Program-made: the position numbers and the translations under genes
Notes under the pieces: generated by a model
Told to the model about the DNA's origin: nothing
The model's input: only the letters and a program-made list of their open reading frames with translations
Database searches by the model: none
Shown: positions 22,019-29,253 of the stretch, piece by piece
Layout of the letters: the number at the start of each line of letters is the position of its first letter
Position numbering within the stretch: position 1 is the stretch's first letter
DNA from: a virus
IMG/VR virus record: IMGVR_UViG_3300008448_000400
Location: 1-30,875 of that record
Length of the DNA stretch: 30,875 nucleotides
Strand: one strand, 5' to 3'

Positions 22019-22980
22019 TATGATCCAAAGTCTTGGGTGAAGGTCGGGTAGATATCTGAATCCCAACCTAAGACACCGGACAGAAGCAAGTCAGCCGTTA
22101 CTTTATATAGGCCACCGTAGACTTCCATATTGGCACTTGTGCATAACCAATTCTTTCCTCCTGTTGCGCTACCAATATTTTGAGCAGTTATTGTCAATGG
22201 ATCGTTGTCAGTAATGTTTTTATAAACATCTGGAACGCTAAGAACTCCAAAGCTGCCGTATGGATGAACCCAACCTACGCGATTAACGGTGTCGGTAGCC
22301 GATGCCCCATCGCTTGTGTAAGCAGTCAATCTAAGTGTAACGGTCGGACGCATCCAGGAGCGAACACCGGCTTTCTCATTTGCTAATTTTGACGTTGTAT
22401 TATCCGTAGGAGAGAAGCCTACAAAATTAAACGCTTGCGCACCAACTTGAACGTTAAAGTTTTGCTGCCATAATGCCCTAAACTTATTTTTAGGGTTTGG
22501 TGTGCCAGGTGGCTTTTCAAGCGTTGGCGGTTTATTACCTTCCCACACCCCTCCTAAAACTTCGTTGTCATTACCGCTACCAATTTGAGGGCATTGGATA
22601 ACTGAGAAGTTGGGGTGAGACTCAATAGGCTCAGAAACAACTGCTGAAGTCATAGTTGCCTCTGTATCCGTAATCATTGCCTTATTAGCAATCGCAGCAT
22701 AATAAACCGTTACATAAGAAAGAGAACCGTCTTTACCTTTTTCTTCTGCCTTAACGACAGTCCAATTTGCAATGTCAGCCAAAGCTGCGGACATAGCTTC
22801 TGAGCCAGCCTTGAATCCGTCTCCGCGTTTGAATCTTACGGAAGAAAGACCTGCATATGCGCTGTCGATTGCGTAGTTAGCGGTTAATTGCAAAAGGCCA
22901 TACCCATTGTGCGAAAACTGGTAATCCGGCTGGATAATCCAATCTGCTGCTTGTCCGTACTCTAGGTGTGTCTGTGTCAT
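22018..22980 (-). CDS. Tail-associated structural protein, unassigned, 320 aa
   Basis: Follows the tape measure and so is probably a distal tail or tail tip protein. Sequence is beta-rich throughout (YGLLQLTANYAID, LSYVTVYYAAIANKA, TVTLRLTAYTSDG, YGGLYKVTADLLLSGVLGW) with Pro/Asn-rich loops (WEGNKPPTLEKPPG). No domain was recognised. The ATG sits six bases after a TATAAT on the minus strand, so an internal promoter giving a leaderless or nearly leaderless transcript is possible. Confidence 0.58.
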   Translation of the reverse strand: MTQTHLEYGQAADWIIQPDYQFSHNGYGLLQLTANYAIDSAYAGLSSVRFKRGDGFKAGSEAMSAALADIANWTVVKAEEKGKDGSLSYVTVYYAAIANKAMITDTEATMTSAVVSEPIESHPNFSVIQCPQIGSGNDNEVLGGVWEGNKPPTLEKPPGTPNPKNKFRALWQQNFNVQVGAQAFNFVGFSPTDNTTSKLANEKAGVRSWMRPTVTLRLTAYTSDGASATDTVNRVGWVHPYGSFGVLSVPDVYKNITDNDPLTITAQNIGSATGGKNWLCTSANMEVYGGLYKVTADLLLSGVLGWDSDIYPTFTQDFGS

Positions 22981-22986
22981 AATGGT

Positions 22987-22995
22987 ATTATAGCA
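22987..22995 (-). promoter_or_regulatory. Candidate extended -10 promoter (TGCTATAAT)
   Basis: On the minus strand the 18-base gap after the tape measure gene contains TGCTATAAT, a perfect extended -10, ending six bases before the ATG at 22980. No good -35 is visible. If active, transcription would start at or next to the start codon. It is one of few consensus -10 elements seen in the late block. Confidence 0.4.
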
Positions 22996-22998
22996 TAC

Positions 22999-24078
22999 TT
23001 ATTTTAGTACGATTCCAGTTTGGGATTCTCCCATAGTAGATTCATACCATTGAAGCAATGCTTCGCTTGCATCAGCAGTCCGCTGAGTATTGTCGACGAT
23101 CTTATCTTGAGGGCCGCGCGCCAGGGCAGATAGGACATCGCCACCGCCCATTGCTTGCAAGGATGTGACACCGGAAAGCATTTGAGGCGTTCTTCCTAGA
23201 CCTCCACCCATCGCCTCCCTTTGCGAAAGTTGTGAAAACTCATATTGGTTATAGTTTGCAGCAGCAGAATACGCTAATTCTTTATCGTAAGCTCTAGAAT
23301 CTGGTAATGCAGCAAGCTGCGTTGGAGCACTTTTCAAAGCTATGAACTTTCTTATTTCTTCATAATTATTGCCTAAAAGTGCTTTAGCGTGTTCTTCATA
23401 CAACTGAGTGCTTCCGCTTTCTCCATACTTCCTTGACATCCTAGTAAGCAAATCTCTGAAGTTTAGTTTGTCTGGATTTGATTCATCTCCCTTATATCCA
23501 AAATACTCAAAAGCCCTCGACGCTTGAAAATTGGTATTACGCTCGGATTCCATAGATGCCCTAAAAGCGGTATTCACCATTTCGCTCATTTTATCTTTAT
23601 CAATACTAGATATAGCCCCGATGTTTTCAGCTCCAAAGTATTGACCTCCAGGTACTCCGCTTGAAGCTCTCGATGTGAAGAAGTTTTTTGTTTTTTGATA
23701 ATTATCTTCAATTTGTTGGGTAACCGTTTCAACCACCTTCATCCCAACAGCAAATAGGCCCAATGAACCTAGCAAAGTTTTGCCAAGTTCTTTTCCAAAC
23801 TTCTTTAACCATTCGTCAGCACTTGAAGTTGTTTCATTTATGGACTGTTGCTTTTTCCTTTCGGCTTCCTGCGCCATCTTTAGGTCGTTAGCAGTACGAC
23901 TCATTGCGTCCTTTGGATCAATGAACTTAGTGCCCTTTGCGCTGATGTCTGTATAGCCCTGGGTAAAGTCACCGCGTTTCTTACTGCGTAACTTGCGGTC
24001 GATGCTATCCGGCAATGCGGCCGCGGCTGCCTCGGCTTGCGAGACATCCATGCTTACTGAAAGTTTTACTTCAGACAT
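22999..24078 (-). CDS. Probable tail tape measure protein, short (359 aa)
   Basis: Sets tail length by spanning the tube. Clues: position after a tail-assembly-chaperone-like gene; a mostly helical, Ala/Gln/Lys-rich sequence; a hydrophobic segment GKTLLGSLGLFAVGMKVVETV near residues 95-115; and Gly-rich parts towards the end (AMGGGLGRTPQML). At 359 aa it is short for a tape measure; by the usual rule of about 0.15 nm per residue it would specify roughly 50-55 nm. ATG at 24078 has a strong AGGAGG seven bases upstream, inside the preceding gene, which it overlaps by eight bases; this is one of the best ribosome binding sites in the window. Confidence 0.6.
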   Translation of the reverse strand: MSEVKLSVSMDVSQAEAAAAALPDSIDRKLRSKKRGDFTQGYTDISAKGTKFIDPKDAMSRTANDLKMAQEAERKKQQSINETTSSADEWLKKFGKELGKTLLGSLGLFAVGMKVVETVTQQIEDNYQKTKNFFTSRASSGVPGGQYFGAENIGAISSIDKDKMSEMVNTAFRASMESERNTNFQASRAFEYFGYKGDESNPDKLNFRDLLTRMSRKYGESGSTQLYEEHAKALLGNNYEEIRKFIALKSAPTQLAALPDSRAYDKELAYSAAANYNQYEFSQLSQREAMGGGLGRTPQMLSGVTSLQAMGGGDVLSALARGPQDKIVDNTQRTADASEALLQWYESTMGESQTGIVLK

Positions 24079-24667
24079 TGGATTCCTCCTCAATTTGTTC
24101 TTTTTCGGCCTTCTCAGCTTCCATCTTTGCTAGGAACGCTTGCATTTGAATATCTTGATCGGAGACGATATCAATATCAGCGCCAGCACCAATCGCAAAC
24201 GCAGCGTTCATCCACACGGCTTGTGCTTCTGGCATTGTCCAAGCTTGTTCAAGTTCTACACCGTTTTTAACAAGGTTACAGACAACAGATAAAGCCCAAG
24301 GTATTCCCCTGTCTTTACCGCCTTGTTTCTTCCAAAAGATTGGCCACTTCGCTTGGTCTTCAATGCAACCAAATGCTTCTTTAACTTGTTCGACTAATAT
24401 TTCCGTATCGTCGTTCATTTTTCTAGCCCACTCGCTATCTTCCTTGGTTGGCTTCTCTGGCATCATTTCGCCCATATCATATGACGAGACAATCTTTGAA
24501 AAAACTAAAACGTCTAAATAAGATGGTACGCGTGAACCGTCTACAAACGGTGAACCAAGTGACTCAAGCACCAAACGGTGACGCAAGCACAAAGGCTTAG
24601 TTGAACGACCACACACCTCCCTCTGCCGAGGAAGGAGCGTAAATGCGCTTAGGAAACGGCCGTCCAT
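24071..24667 (-). CDS. Tail assembly chaperone-like protein, 198 aa
   Basis: Between the tube-like gene and the tape measure, the usual place of the chaperone that coats the tape measure before tube polymerisation. The sequence LPRQREVCGRSTKPLCLRHRLVLESLGSPF is of a type seen near the start of several phage tail chaperones (listing what may be adopted from a T-number-of-residues helical scaffold), followed by helical segments WARKMNDDTEILVEQVKEAFG and a Glu/Lys-rich tail (KMEAEKAEKEQIEEE). A second, frameshifted product as in gpG/gpGT was looked for; no convincing slippery site with a long alternative frame was found. Family assignment rests mostly on position. Confidence 0.5.
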   Translation of the reverse strand: MDGRFLSAFTLLPRQREVCGRSTKPLCLRHRLVLESLGSPFVDGSRVPSYLDVLVFSKIVSSYDMGEMMPEKPTKEDSEWARKMNDDTEILVEQVKEAFGCIEDQAKWPIFWKKQGGKDRGIPWALSVVCNLVKNGVELEQAWTMPEAQAVWMNAAFAIGAGADIDIVSDQDIQMQAFLAKMEAEKAEKEQIEEESNV

Positions 24668-24682
24668 TAGGCCGATATCGCG

Positions 24683-25021
24683 TTAAGCGATCTCCTGGTA
24701 CTTAATTCCTTTGATGCTGACCTTGCGGTAATCGTTATTTACACCGCGGTCTGTGACACCCTTAACAATAAAGACAACGCCACCGTAGGTGAATTGAGTA
24801 CCGATTAAATCTTCTGTGCCGGTAGCTTTCATCACACCATCAATGGAAACTTCAATACGCTCGTCATCCAAGCGGTCAGTAATGACGCGGCCGTTTTCGT
24901 CCTTAACTTCAACGTCAAGGGCGTACTTGTGGTCGAAATCGTCTGATTGCACCGTTAAGGTGGAAACAGTACCGTTCAAACCGTAGATGTGAACTACTCC
25001 AAACTCTTTTTCGGCTGCCAT
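24683..25021 (-). CDS. Probable tail tube protein, small (112 aa)
   Basis: A compact beta-rich protein (GVVHIYGLNGTVSTLTVQSDDF, KYALDVEVKDENGR, RIEVSIDGVMKATGTE, FTYGGVVFIVKGV) in the slot between the tail-terminator-like and chaperone-like genes, where the major tail protein is expected. Alternating strands and short length could fit a minimal tube fold, but there is no diagnostic motif. It is preceded by a copy of the 16-base late element, in line with a need for strong expression. Confidence 0.5.
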   Translation of the reverse strand: MAAEKEFGVVHIYGLNGTVSTLTVQSDDFDHKYALDVEVKDENGRVITDRLDDERIEVSIDGVMKATGTEDLIGTQFTYGGVVFIVKGVTDRGVNNDYRKVSIKGIKYQEIA

Positions 25022-25028
25022 TGTAATC

Positions 25029-25044
25029 TATCGCCTTCAGTCAA
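25029..25044 (-). promoter_or_regulatory. Late 16-base element, copy 2 (before the tube-like gene)
   Basis: Minus-strand TTGACTGAAGGCGATA, preceded by C, with its last base eight bases before the coding start at 25021 (seven intervening bases). It occupies most of the 25-base gap after the upstream stop. Identical to the other three copies. Confidence 0.75.
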
Positions 25045-25046
25045 GA

Positions 25047-25478
25047 TTAGGAAGGAGGTAGGCAAACCATCAGCGTATAGGTCAAGACATTGCCGTACCT
25101 GCGCTGTGACATACCCTCATTATCCGTCTCGCACCAAATGTCGTAAAGAGTGCCATAGGTTGCCGAGGAACCCCAGGCTGTCTTTAGCGAGGCATCGTCG
25201 GCAAGTGCTCCGTGGACTAGGGTTACCCTATCCCGGTGCTGTTGGAGAGTCTCGTCATCAGCAGAGGAATAAACGTAAATCTTTAGGGTTACACGGTAGT
25301 TGCCTAAATTATGCGATCCAAGGGAATAGGGCCGTACTGCATCTGAGGCATGGGCCACGATGATTGGGACGACGCGTAGCTCATCTGTGACCCCCTTATT
25401 GACGGTTACAGCTGGGATGGCTGCGGAAAGGTAGGATTCTATCTTGTCCTCAACTATGGATCGGATGTGGTTGCTCAT
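25047..25478 (-). CDS. Tail terminator / completion protein-like, 143 aa
   Basis: Position and shape suggest the protein that caps the tail tube and joins it to the head. A helix at the start (MSNHIRSIVEDKIESYL) is followed by strands VVPIIVAHASDAVRPYSLGSHNLGNYRVTLKIYVYSSADD and a helix LQQHRDRVTLVHGAL, then DIWCETDNEGMSQRRYGNVLTYTLMVCLPPS. The helix-strand-helix-strand order resembles gpU/HK97 gp10-neighbour type tail terminators. ATG at 25478 shares one base with the upstream stop (TAATG). Confidence 0.55.
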   Translation of the reverse strand: MSNHIRSIVEDKIESYLSAAIPAVTVNKGVTDELRVVPIIVAHASDAVRPYSLGSHNLGNYRVTLKIYVYSSADDETLQQHRDRVTLVHGALADDASLKTAWGSSATYGTLYDIWCETDNEGMSQRRYGNVLTYTLMVCLPPS

Positions 25479-26443
25479 TATTCTAAAATATCTCCTGGGG
25501 CTATGCCAAGGCGACGTGCTGCCTCGCGGACATCTACTCCTGACCCTCTAGTTGCCCTCTCAAGGCGTTTTGCGATGTCATTGCGCATAGCGTATGCCCG
25601 GTAGTTAACAGCGGTCTTCCAAAGGTCACGCCCAGGGCTTTTAGTCATCAAACCTTGGATGCTGTTTCCGATAATAATTGTAGGAGTCTGTTTGTTGGAA
25701 GTCTGGTCAATGTAGATTCCAGTCCCCTGCCCTACGTGCCTAGAAATCCAAGCAGGTGCTCGCATATGGCGACCTATGGATAAACCAGCTTCAAGCCAGC
25801 CGGATTTAAGACGGCCGACGTGCTCCTTCATTTTAGATTTATAGGCTTTAATGTTCTTATCGTAATTACCGACAAAGAAAGTTGTGCTACGTGCCTTTAC
25901 GTTCTTGGAATAGTCGTCGACGTTTGTCCCACCGCGTATGCGTTGGTGCGCTTCGTCGATACCGTCTCCTTGGAAAGTTGAGAATACGCCTACCTTGCCT
26001 ACGCGCTTGCCGGCATAGGTGGTTCTAAACTTGTCCCACACCTTTACAGAATTGACGTAACCGCCTACGCCCTTGGAGACATATTTAGGAATCTCTTTTC
26101 CGGCTTTCTCTCTAGCAGCTACCCATTCCGCAAATACACCATACTCGCCTTGGTCGGCAATGGCAGAGAATGAAGCATTTTCAAGCGGCTTGAATATACG
26201 GTCAATGTCGGCTTCCATCGAAATCTCACCTACTGCTCTGGCATCTAAACCTTCACCGCGTCGACCGCCAGGTTGCCCGGAGATTGGCAAAGTGTAACTA
26301 AGCATATCTTGGCATAGAAGGCCAGCCTGTGTCCTAACTGTGTCTTCTGCTGTCTTGCCCATCACGTGCGACCAAACAGCAAGATGTTTCCTCAACTCGC
26401 TGCTATCAACCTTGATATTGGTCTGTGCCGTGACGATTGCCAT
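25478..26443 (-). CDS. Neck / minor structural protein, unassigned, 321 aa
   Basis: Lies between the head-tail connector and tail terminator genes, where HK97 gp10-type neck proteins occur. It has a helical N-terminus (SSELRKHLAVWSHVMGKTAEDTVRTQAGLLCQDML), a Gly/Arg-rich region (SGQPGGRRGEG) and a basic, aromatic C-terminal half (KSKMKEHVGRLKSGWLEAGLSIGRHM, RAYAMRNDIAKRLERATRGS). Helical start followed by R/K-rich sequence is common to such proteins, but at 321 aa it is about twice their usual length. TAATG junctions couple it on both sides. Confidence 0.5.
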   Translation of the reverse strand: MAIVTAQTNIKVDSSELRKHLAVWSHVMGKTAEDTVRTQAGLLCQDMLSYTLPISGQPGGRRGEGLDARAVGEISMEADIDRIFKPLENASFSAIADQGEYGVFAEWVAAREKAGKEIPKYVSKGVGGYVNSVKVWDKFRTTYAGKRVGKVGVFSTFQGDGIDEAHQRIRGGTNVDDYSKNVKARSTTFFVGNYDKNIKAYKSKMKEHVGRLKSGWLEAGLSIGRHMRAPAWISRHVGQGTGIYIDQTSNKQTPTIIIGNSIQGLMTKSPGRDLWKTAVNYRAYAMRNDIAKRLERATRGSGVDVREAARRLGIAPGDILE

Positions 26444-26778
26444 TATTGAACCTTGGTCTGTATCTTAGCGATGATCCAAGCGGAAGGTGGACGGTTAGCA
26501 ATGGCCACGATGCGGTAGTCTTCGCTGTTATAATTTACCACGTTACCGTAAGCGAATAGACCTGGATAAAGATTATGTTGAGCGCGTGTAATCTTAACCT
26601 CGAAAGAAGTTTGATTAAGGAAACCACCAGTCTCTAAATCCTGCATAACCATTGGCTGTGTCACCAATGCTTTTAGAGCAACAGGTGTGCCTCCTGGAAC
26701 GTTTTTAACAGTTATGTCCTTACCAATCTCAAGCAAGATAGACACGGCATCCGAACCGACTTCATCGTAAAGTCCCAT
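26443..26778 (-). CDS. Head-tail joining (stopper)-like protein, 111 aa
   Basis: A small beta-rich protein directly after the coat gene in transcription order. MGLYDEVGSDAVSILLEIGKDITVKNVPGGTPVALKALVTQPM and FEVKITRAQHNLYPGLFAYGNVVNYNSEDYRIVAIANRPPSAW resemble the beta-barrel head-tail joining proteins of the gpFII type, including an N-terminal acidic helix and a YRI strand near the end. It is the first gene after the coat gene's terminator and is preceded by a late element, so its expression must come from read-through or a local start. Confidence 0.58.
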   Translation of the reverse strand: MGLYDEVGSDAVSILLEIGKDITVKNVPGGTPVALKALVTQPMVMQDLETGGFLNQTSFEVKITRAQHNLYPGLFAYGNVVNYNSEDYRIVAIANRPPSAWIIAKIQTKVQ

Positions 26779-26782
26779 AGTC

Positions 26783-26798
26783 TATCGCCTTCAGTCAA
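26783..26798 (-). promoter_or_regulatory. Late 16-base element, copy 3 (after the coat-gene terminator)
   Basis: Minus-strand TTGACTGAAGGCGATA, preceded by C, with four bases (GACT) between it and the ATG at 26778; this is the closest spacing of the four copies. It begins only about a dozen bases after the terminator hairpin, so it could mark the 5' end of a separate translation or transcription unit. Confidence 0.75.
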
Positions 26799-26802
26799 GA
26801 TG

Positions 26803-26840
26803 CACAAAAGAGAGAGGCTCCCCGATTGGAGAGCCTCTCT
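26803..26840 (-). terminator. Rho-independent terminator downstream of the coat gene
   Basis: AGAGAGGCTC (26811-26820) and GAGCCTCTCT (26831-26840) form a perfect 10-bp stem with a 10-base loop. Read on the minus strand, the stem is followed by CTTTTGTGC, a short T-tract. Located 50-80 bases after the coat gene's stop, it would end or attenuate the portal-to-coat transcript. Confidence 0.72.
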
Positions 26841-26853
26841 TGCATTGGCGCGT

Positions 26854-26875
26854 GTGAAGGTCACTCGACCCTCAC
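26854..26875 (-). other. Second hairpin between coat gene and terminator
   Basis: GTGAAGGTC (26854-26862) faces GACCCTCAC (26867-26875) across a 4-base loop with one mismatch. It precedes the terminator in the minus-strand transcript and lacks a T-tract, so it may protect the coat mRNA 3' end or serve as a protein-binding stem-loop. Confidence 0.5.
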
Positions 26876-26891
26876 GAAAGCCGAACTGCTA

Positions 26892-27794
26892 TTAAGCAGT
26901 CAGATTGATGCGCTGGAGTGCGTCGGGGTTACCCTTAGCAGCACCGATGAGCCAGGTTGCGCTGATCTTGTGCAGACCTGCTGACCAATCATACCAGTAG
27001 CGAAGCGAGTAGGTGAAACCGCTGTCTTTGTCTTCGACGAGTTCTTGATAACCGCCACCAGTTGTAGGAGCAGCAGGAACGCGTGTGACGACCACTAAAC
27101 CTTCACGGCAGGAGACGACACCATTGAGTGTGGCATCCATACCGACAGCACCGAAGCCATTGTACTCGTAGAACTCGATACCGTGAATCATTCCGAGGCG
27201 ATTACCGCGGATGATTTCGTTAGTACCGATTGAGAACGCTTGAGCGATTACTGGATCGCTGATGAGCTGTTGATAGATGTCTGGGCTTACGAGAGCAGCG
27301 CGGCCTTCTTGGGGAAGGTTGGCTTTGGTTAAGCTCTTAGCGATGTTCGATACAGCGATACGGTTGAATGTGCTGAGAGCACCATTGAATCCGGAAGCGA
27401 ATGAACCGTCGACTTCAGCGAGGGCAACGTCGAACACCGACTTGACGACGGCATTAGCGAGAGGAGCCATGAACAAGTTACGAAGGCGCTCCAGGGAGAG
27501 CGTAGCAACTTCAGTATCCGTGAAGGATACGGTGACGTGCTTCTGAGCGTCGAGCGAGACAAACACGTCTGTCGATTCCGCATTGGATTCGACGAAGCCT
27601 GTTGCCTTGCTGTAATCAGCAGCGGTGAACTTACCCGCAAAGCGAGTGTGAACACCAGTACCGCGTTCAGCGGTGTAGGAGCCGAAGTCCGTGACCGCAA
27701 TCTTGGTCAAGGGCTGAAGCTGGGGGACGAGCGTCCGGAGGGATTCCTCTGCGACGAGCTGGAGGGATAAGCCTCCGATGCTGTTAGTAGCCAT
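26892..27794 (-). CDS. Major capsid (coat) protein, 300 aa
   Basis: Probable coat protein: about 300 aa, right after the scaffold-like gene, followed by strong hairpins as coat genes often are. The plan MATNSIGGLSLQLVAEESLRTL, then LTKIAVTDFGSYTAERGTGVHTRFAGKFTAADY (P-domain-like strand after an N-arm) and the E-loop-like VFVSLDAQKHVTVSFTDTEVATLSLERLRNLFMAPLANAVVKSVFDVAL spine helix resemble P22-type coat proteins (P22_CoatProtein family). Later parts have GRAALVSPDIYQQL and YSLRYWYDWSAGLHKISATWLIGAAKG. Its leader has no late element, only AATAATAACACATT. Confidence 0.8.
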   Translation of the reverse strand: MATNSIGGLSLQLVAEESLRTLVPQLQPLTKIAVTDFGSYTAERGTGVHTRFAGKFTAADYSKATGFVESNAESTDVFVSLDAQKHVTVSFTDTEVATLSLERLRNLFMAPLANAVVKSVFDVALAEVDGSFASGFNGALSTFNRIAVSNIAKSLTKANLPQEGRAALVSPDIYQQLISDPVIAQAFSIGTNEIIRGNRLGMIHGIEFYEYNGFGAVGMDATLNGVVSCREGLVVVTRVPAAPTTGGGYQELVEDKDSGFTYSLRYWYDWSAGLHKISATWLIGAAKGNPDALQRINLTA

Positions 27795-27820
27795 AATGTG
27801 TTATTATTGGGTGGGTGAAA

Positions 27821-28291
27821 TTAGCGAAGGCCGGCAGCAGCCTTGAGGGCTGGCAAGTTGCGGTCGTAAAACTCGCGGGCGGCCTTTGGATCAGTCTGCT
27901 TGAGTGCAACCCACTCGTCAGCGATGTCCTGTGGTGTCTTTGACTTCTCTGTGAAAACAGCAGGGGAAACTTCGACAGGCTCAACACCGACTGAAGCAGC
28001 GATAGCAGCGGCTTTCTTGCCGGCTGACTCAATCTTGCCTTCAGCTTCAGTCTTAGCGGTCTTTAGGAGAGTGTTCAACTCGATAGCCTTGGAAAGTTCT
28101 GCTTCCAGGGTTGCGACCTTAGTGGTCAATTCAGCTGCAACGGCTTTGATGGCTTCTGCGCCAGCAAGTGCTTCTGCGTTAGCAAGAATAGTTGCTTCAA
28201 GGGCAGTAACCTTTTCGGCTAATGCTTTTGCTTCATCCGATTTGCCACCGAGAGTGTTCTTCAAGGCGTTAAGAGTCTGTTCGAGCGTCAT
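27821..28291 (-). CDS. Scaffold-like protein, 156 aa
   Basis: An almost wholly helical, Ala/Glu/Lys-rich protein: LNALKNTLGGKSDEAKALAEKVTALEATILANAEAL continuing into a long coiled coil to about residue 95, then a flexible Pro-containing linker and a helical C-terminus (DIADEWVALKQTDPKAAREFYDRNLPALKAAAGLR). Position between the prohead protease and the coat gene, and coiled-coil composition, fit an internal scaffold removed on maturation. The helix-loop-helix end would be the coat-binding part by analogy with other scaffolds. Preceded by a late element. Confidence 0.72.
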   Translation of the reverse strand: MTLEQTLNALKNTLGGKSDEAKALAEKVTALEATILANAEALAGAEAIKAVAAELTTKVATLEAELSKAIELNTLLKTAKTEAEGKIESAGKKAAAIAASVGVEPVEVSPAVFTEKSKTPQDIADEWVALKQTDPKAAREFYDRNLPALKAAAGLR

Positions 28292-28298
28292 TGTGCTT

Positions 28299-28314
28299 TA
28301 TCGCCTTCAGTCAA
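28299..28314 (-). promoter_or_regulatory. Late 16-base element, copy 4 (before the scaffold-like gene)
   Basis: Minus-strand TTGACTGAAGGCGATA, preceded by C, with seven bases between it and the ATG at 28291. It fills the gap between the protease stop (28318) and the scaffold start. Identical to the other three copies. Confidence 0.75.
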
Positions 28315-28317
28315 GTT

Positions 28318-29238
28318 TCACTCGGATTCCTTTTCGTGCTCTTCTTTTTCTTCTTCAGCAGTTTCCGAATCTTCGTGCTTTTCGTGCTCGTCTTTTTCCT
28401 CTGTGAAAGCCCTCCATTGAGCAGAACGGCCAAGTGCTTCTTCCAAGTCGTCGGCAAGCCCTGTGACCATATTGTGTTCAGCAGACTTCTTACCGCTGAA
28501 CCCTTGGCCTTCCATGTGCTCGTCTTCAACTTCTGTGCGAACCATTTTAACGTCATTCTTAAAGTCTGTGTGGATTTCATTTACGTCGTCTTGAACGTGC
28601 TTGCGCTGTTCTTCGGTCATAGAAGTACCTGGGACACCGATAGCCTTGAGCTTGCCGGCTTTGATTACGTCCATTTTGATACCTTCCATGTCAAAAGCTT
28701 TGGTATAGTCGGGCATAGCAACGTACACGCCAACCGATCCGACCGTAGCCGAAGGGGTAGCGTAAAACTCGTTACATTGGCTAGCCATCCAGTACGCAGC
28801 CGAGCAAGCCTCACCGTCGGTGTATGCAATCGTGTGCTTGGCTTGGCCAAGTGCTCGTAGAACCTTTGCAACCTCTGGAACGCCTGTTACAGTACCGCCA
28901 GGGCTGTCCACGTCGAGGATGACGGTCTTAACGTCGTCTGACTCTAGGCAATGCTTTGCCCATCCCTTGATGTCTTCCACGTCGGTTGCACCCATCATTT
29001 TTTCCAGGGCCGTCAATTTGGAGCCGATTACGCCCTTGATCGGGATAATGGCCACGTCGTCCTCGATGGTCATCTCTGGCTGTTCGCCAAAGAGCATTGT
29101 CAGCACTTCTTTCATGTCTTCTGCCTTTTTAGCAGTCGAGATGTCGAGGCTGGCAACTCGGTCGAGGTAACCTTGTGCCTTCGATGGGTCGATGAGGATT
29201 GGTGTACCCGATTTAAGGGCTGAGGCTAGTTGACGCAT
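28318..29238 (-). CDS. Prohead protease, S49 (SppA-like) family
   Basis: A serine protease that trims head proteins during capsid maturation. The S49 hallmarks are present: VAIIPIKGVIGS, TVILDVDSPGGTVTGV (106-120), the presumed nucleophile Ser146 in GEACSAAYWMAS, VGSVGVYVAMPDY, and the presumed general-base Lys196 in IKAGKLKAIG. Residues from about 270 form an acidic, His-rich tail (EKHEDSETAEEEKEEHEKE) likely to be disordered. The N-terminal 50 residues are helical. It lies between portal and scaffold genes, the order of lambda-type head modules; here the scaffold is a separate gene. Confidence 0.88.
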   Translation of the reverse strand: MRQLASALKSGTPILIDPSKAQGYLDRVASLDISTAKKAEDMKEVLTMLFGEQPEMTIEDDVAIIPIKGVIGSKLTALEKMMGATDVEDIKGWAKHCLESDDVKTVILDVDSPGGTVTGVPEVAKVLRALGQAKHTIAYTDGEACSAAYWMASQCNEFYATPSATVGSVGVYVAMPDYTKAFDMEGIKMDVIKAGKLKAIGVPGTSMTEEQRKHVQDDVNEIHTDFKNDVKMVRTEVEDEHMEGQGFSGKKSAEHNMVTGLADDLEEALGRSAQWRAFTEEKDEHEKHEDSETAEEEKEEHEKESE

Positions 29239-29253
29239 AGTGTTAGTTAGAAA

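Noticed and set aside
24071-25021. Programmed frameshift in the tail chaperone region as in gpG/gpGT
   Set aside because: No convincing slippery heptamer followed by a long alternative frame was found; the tape measure starts right at the end of the first frame with its own AGGAGG.
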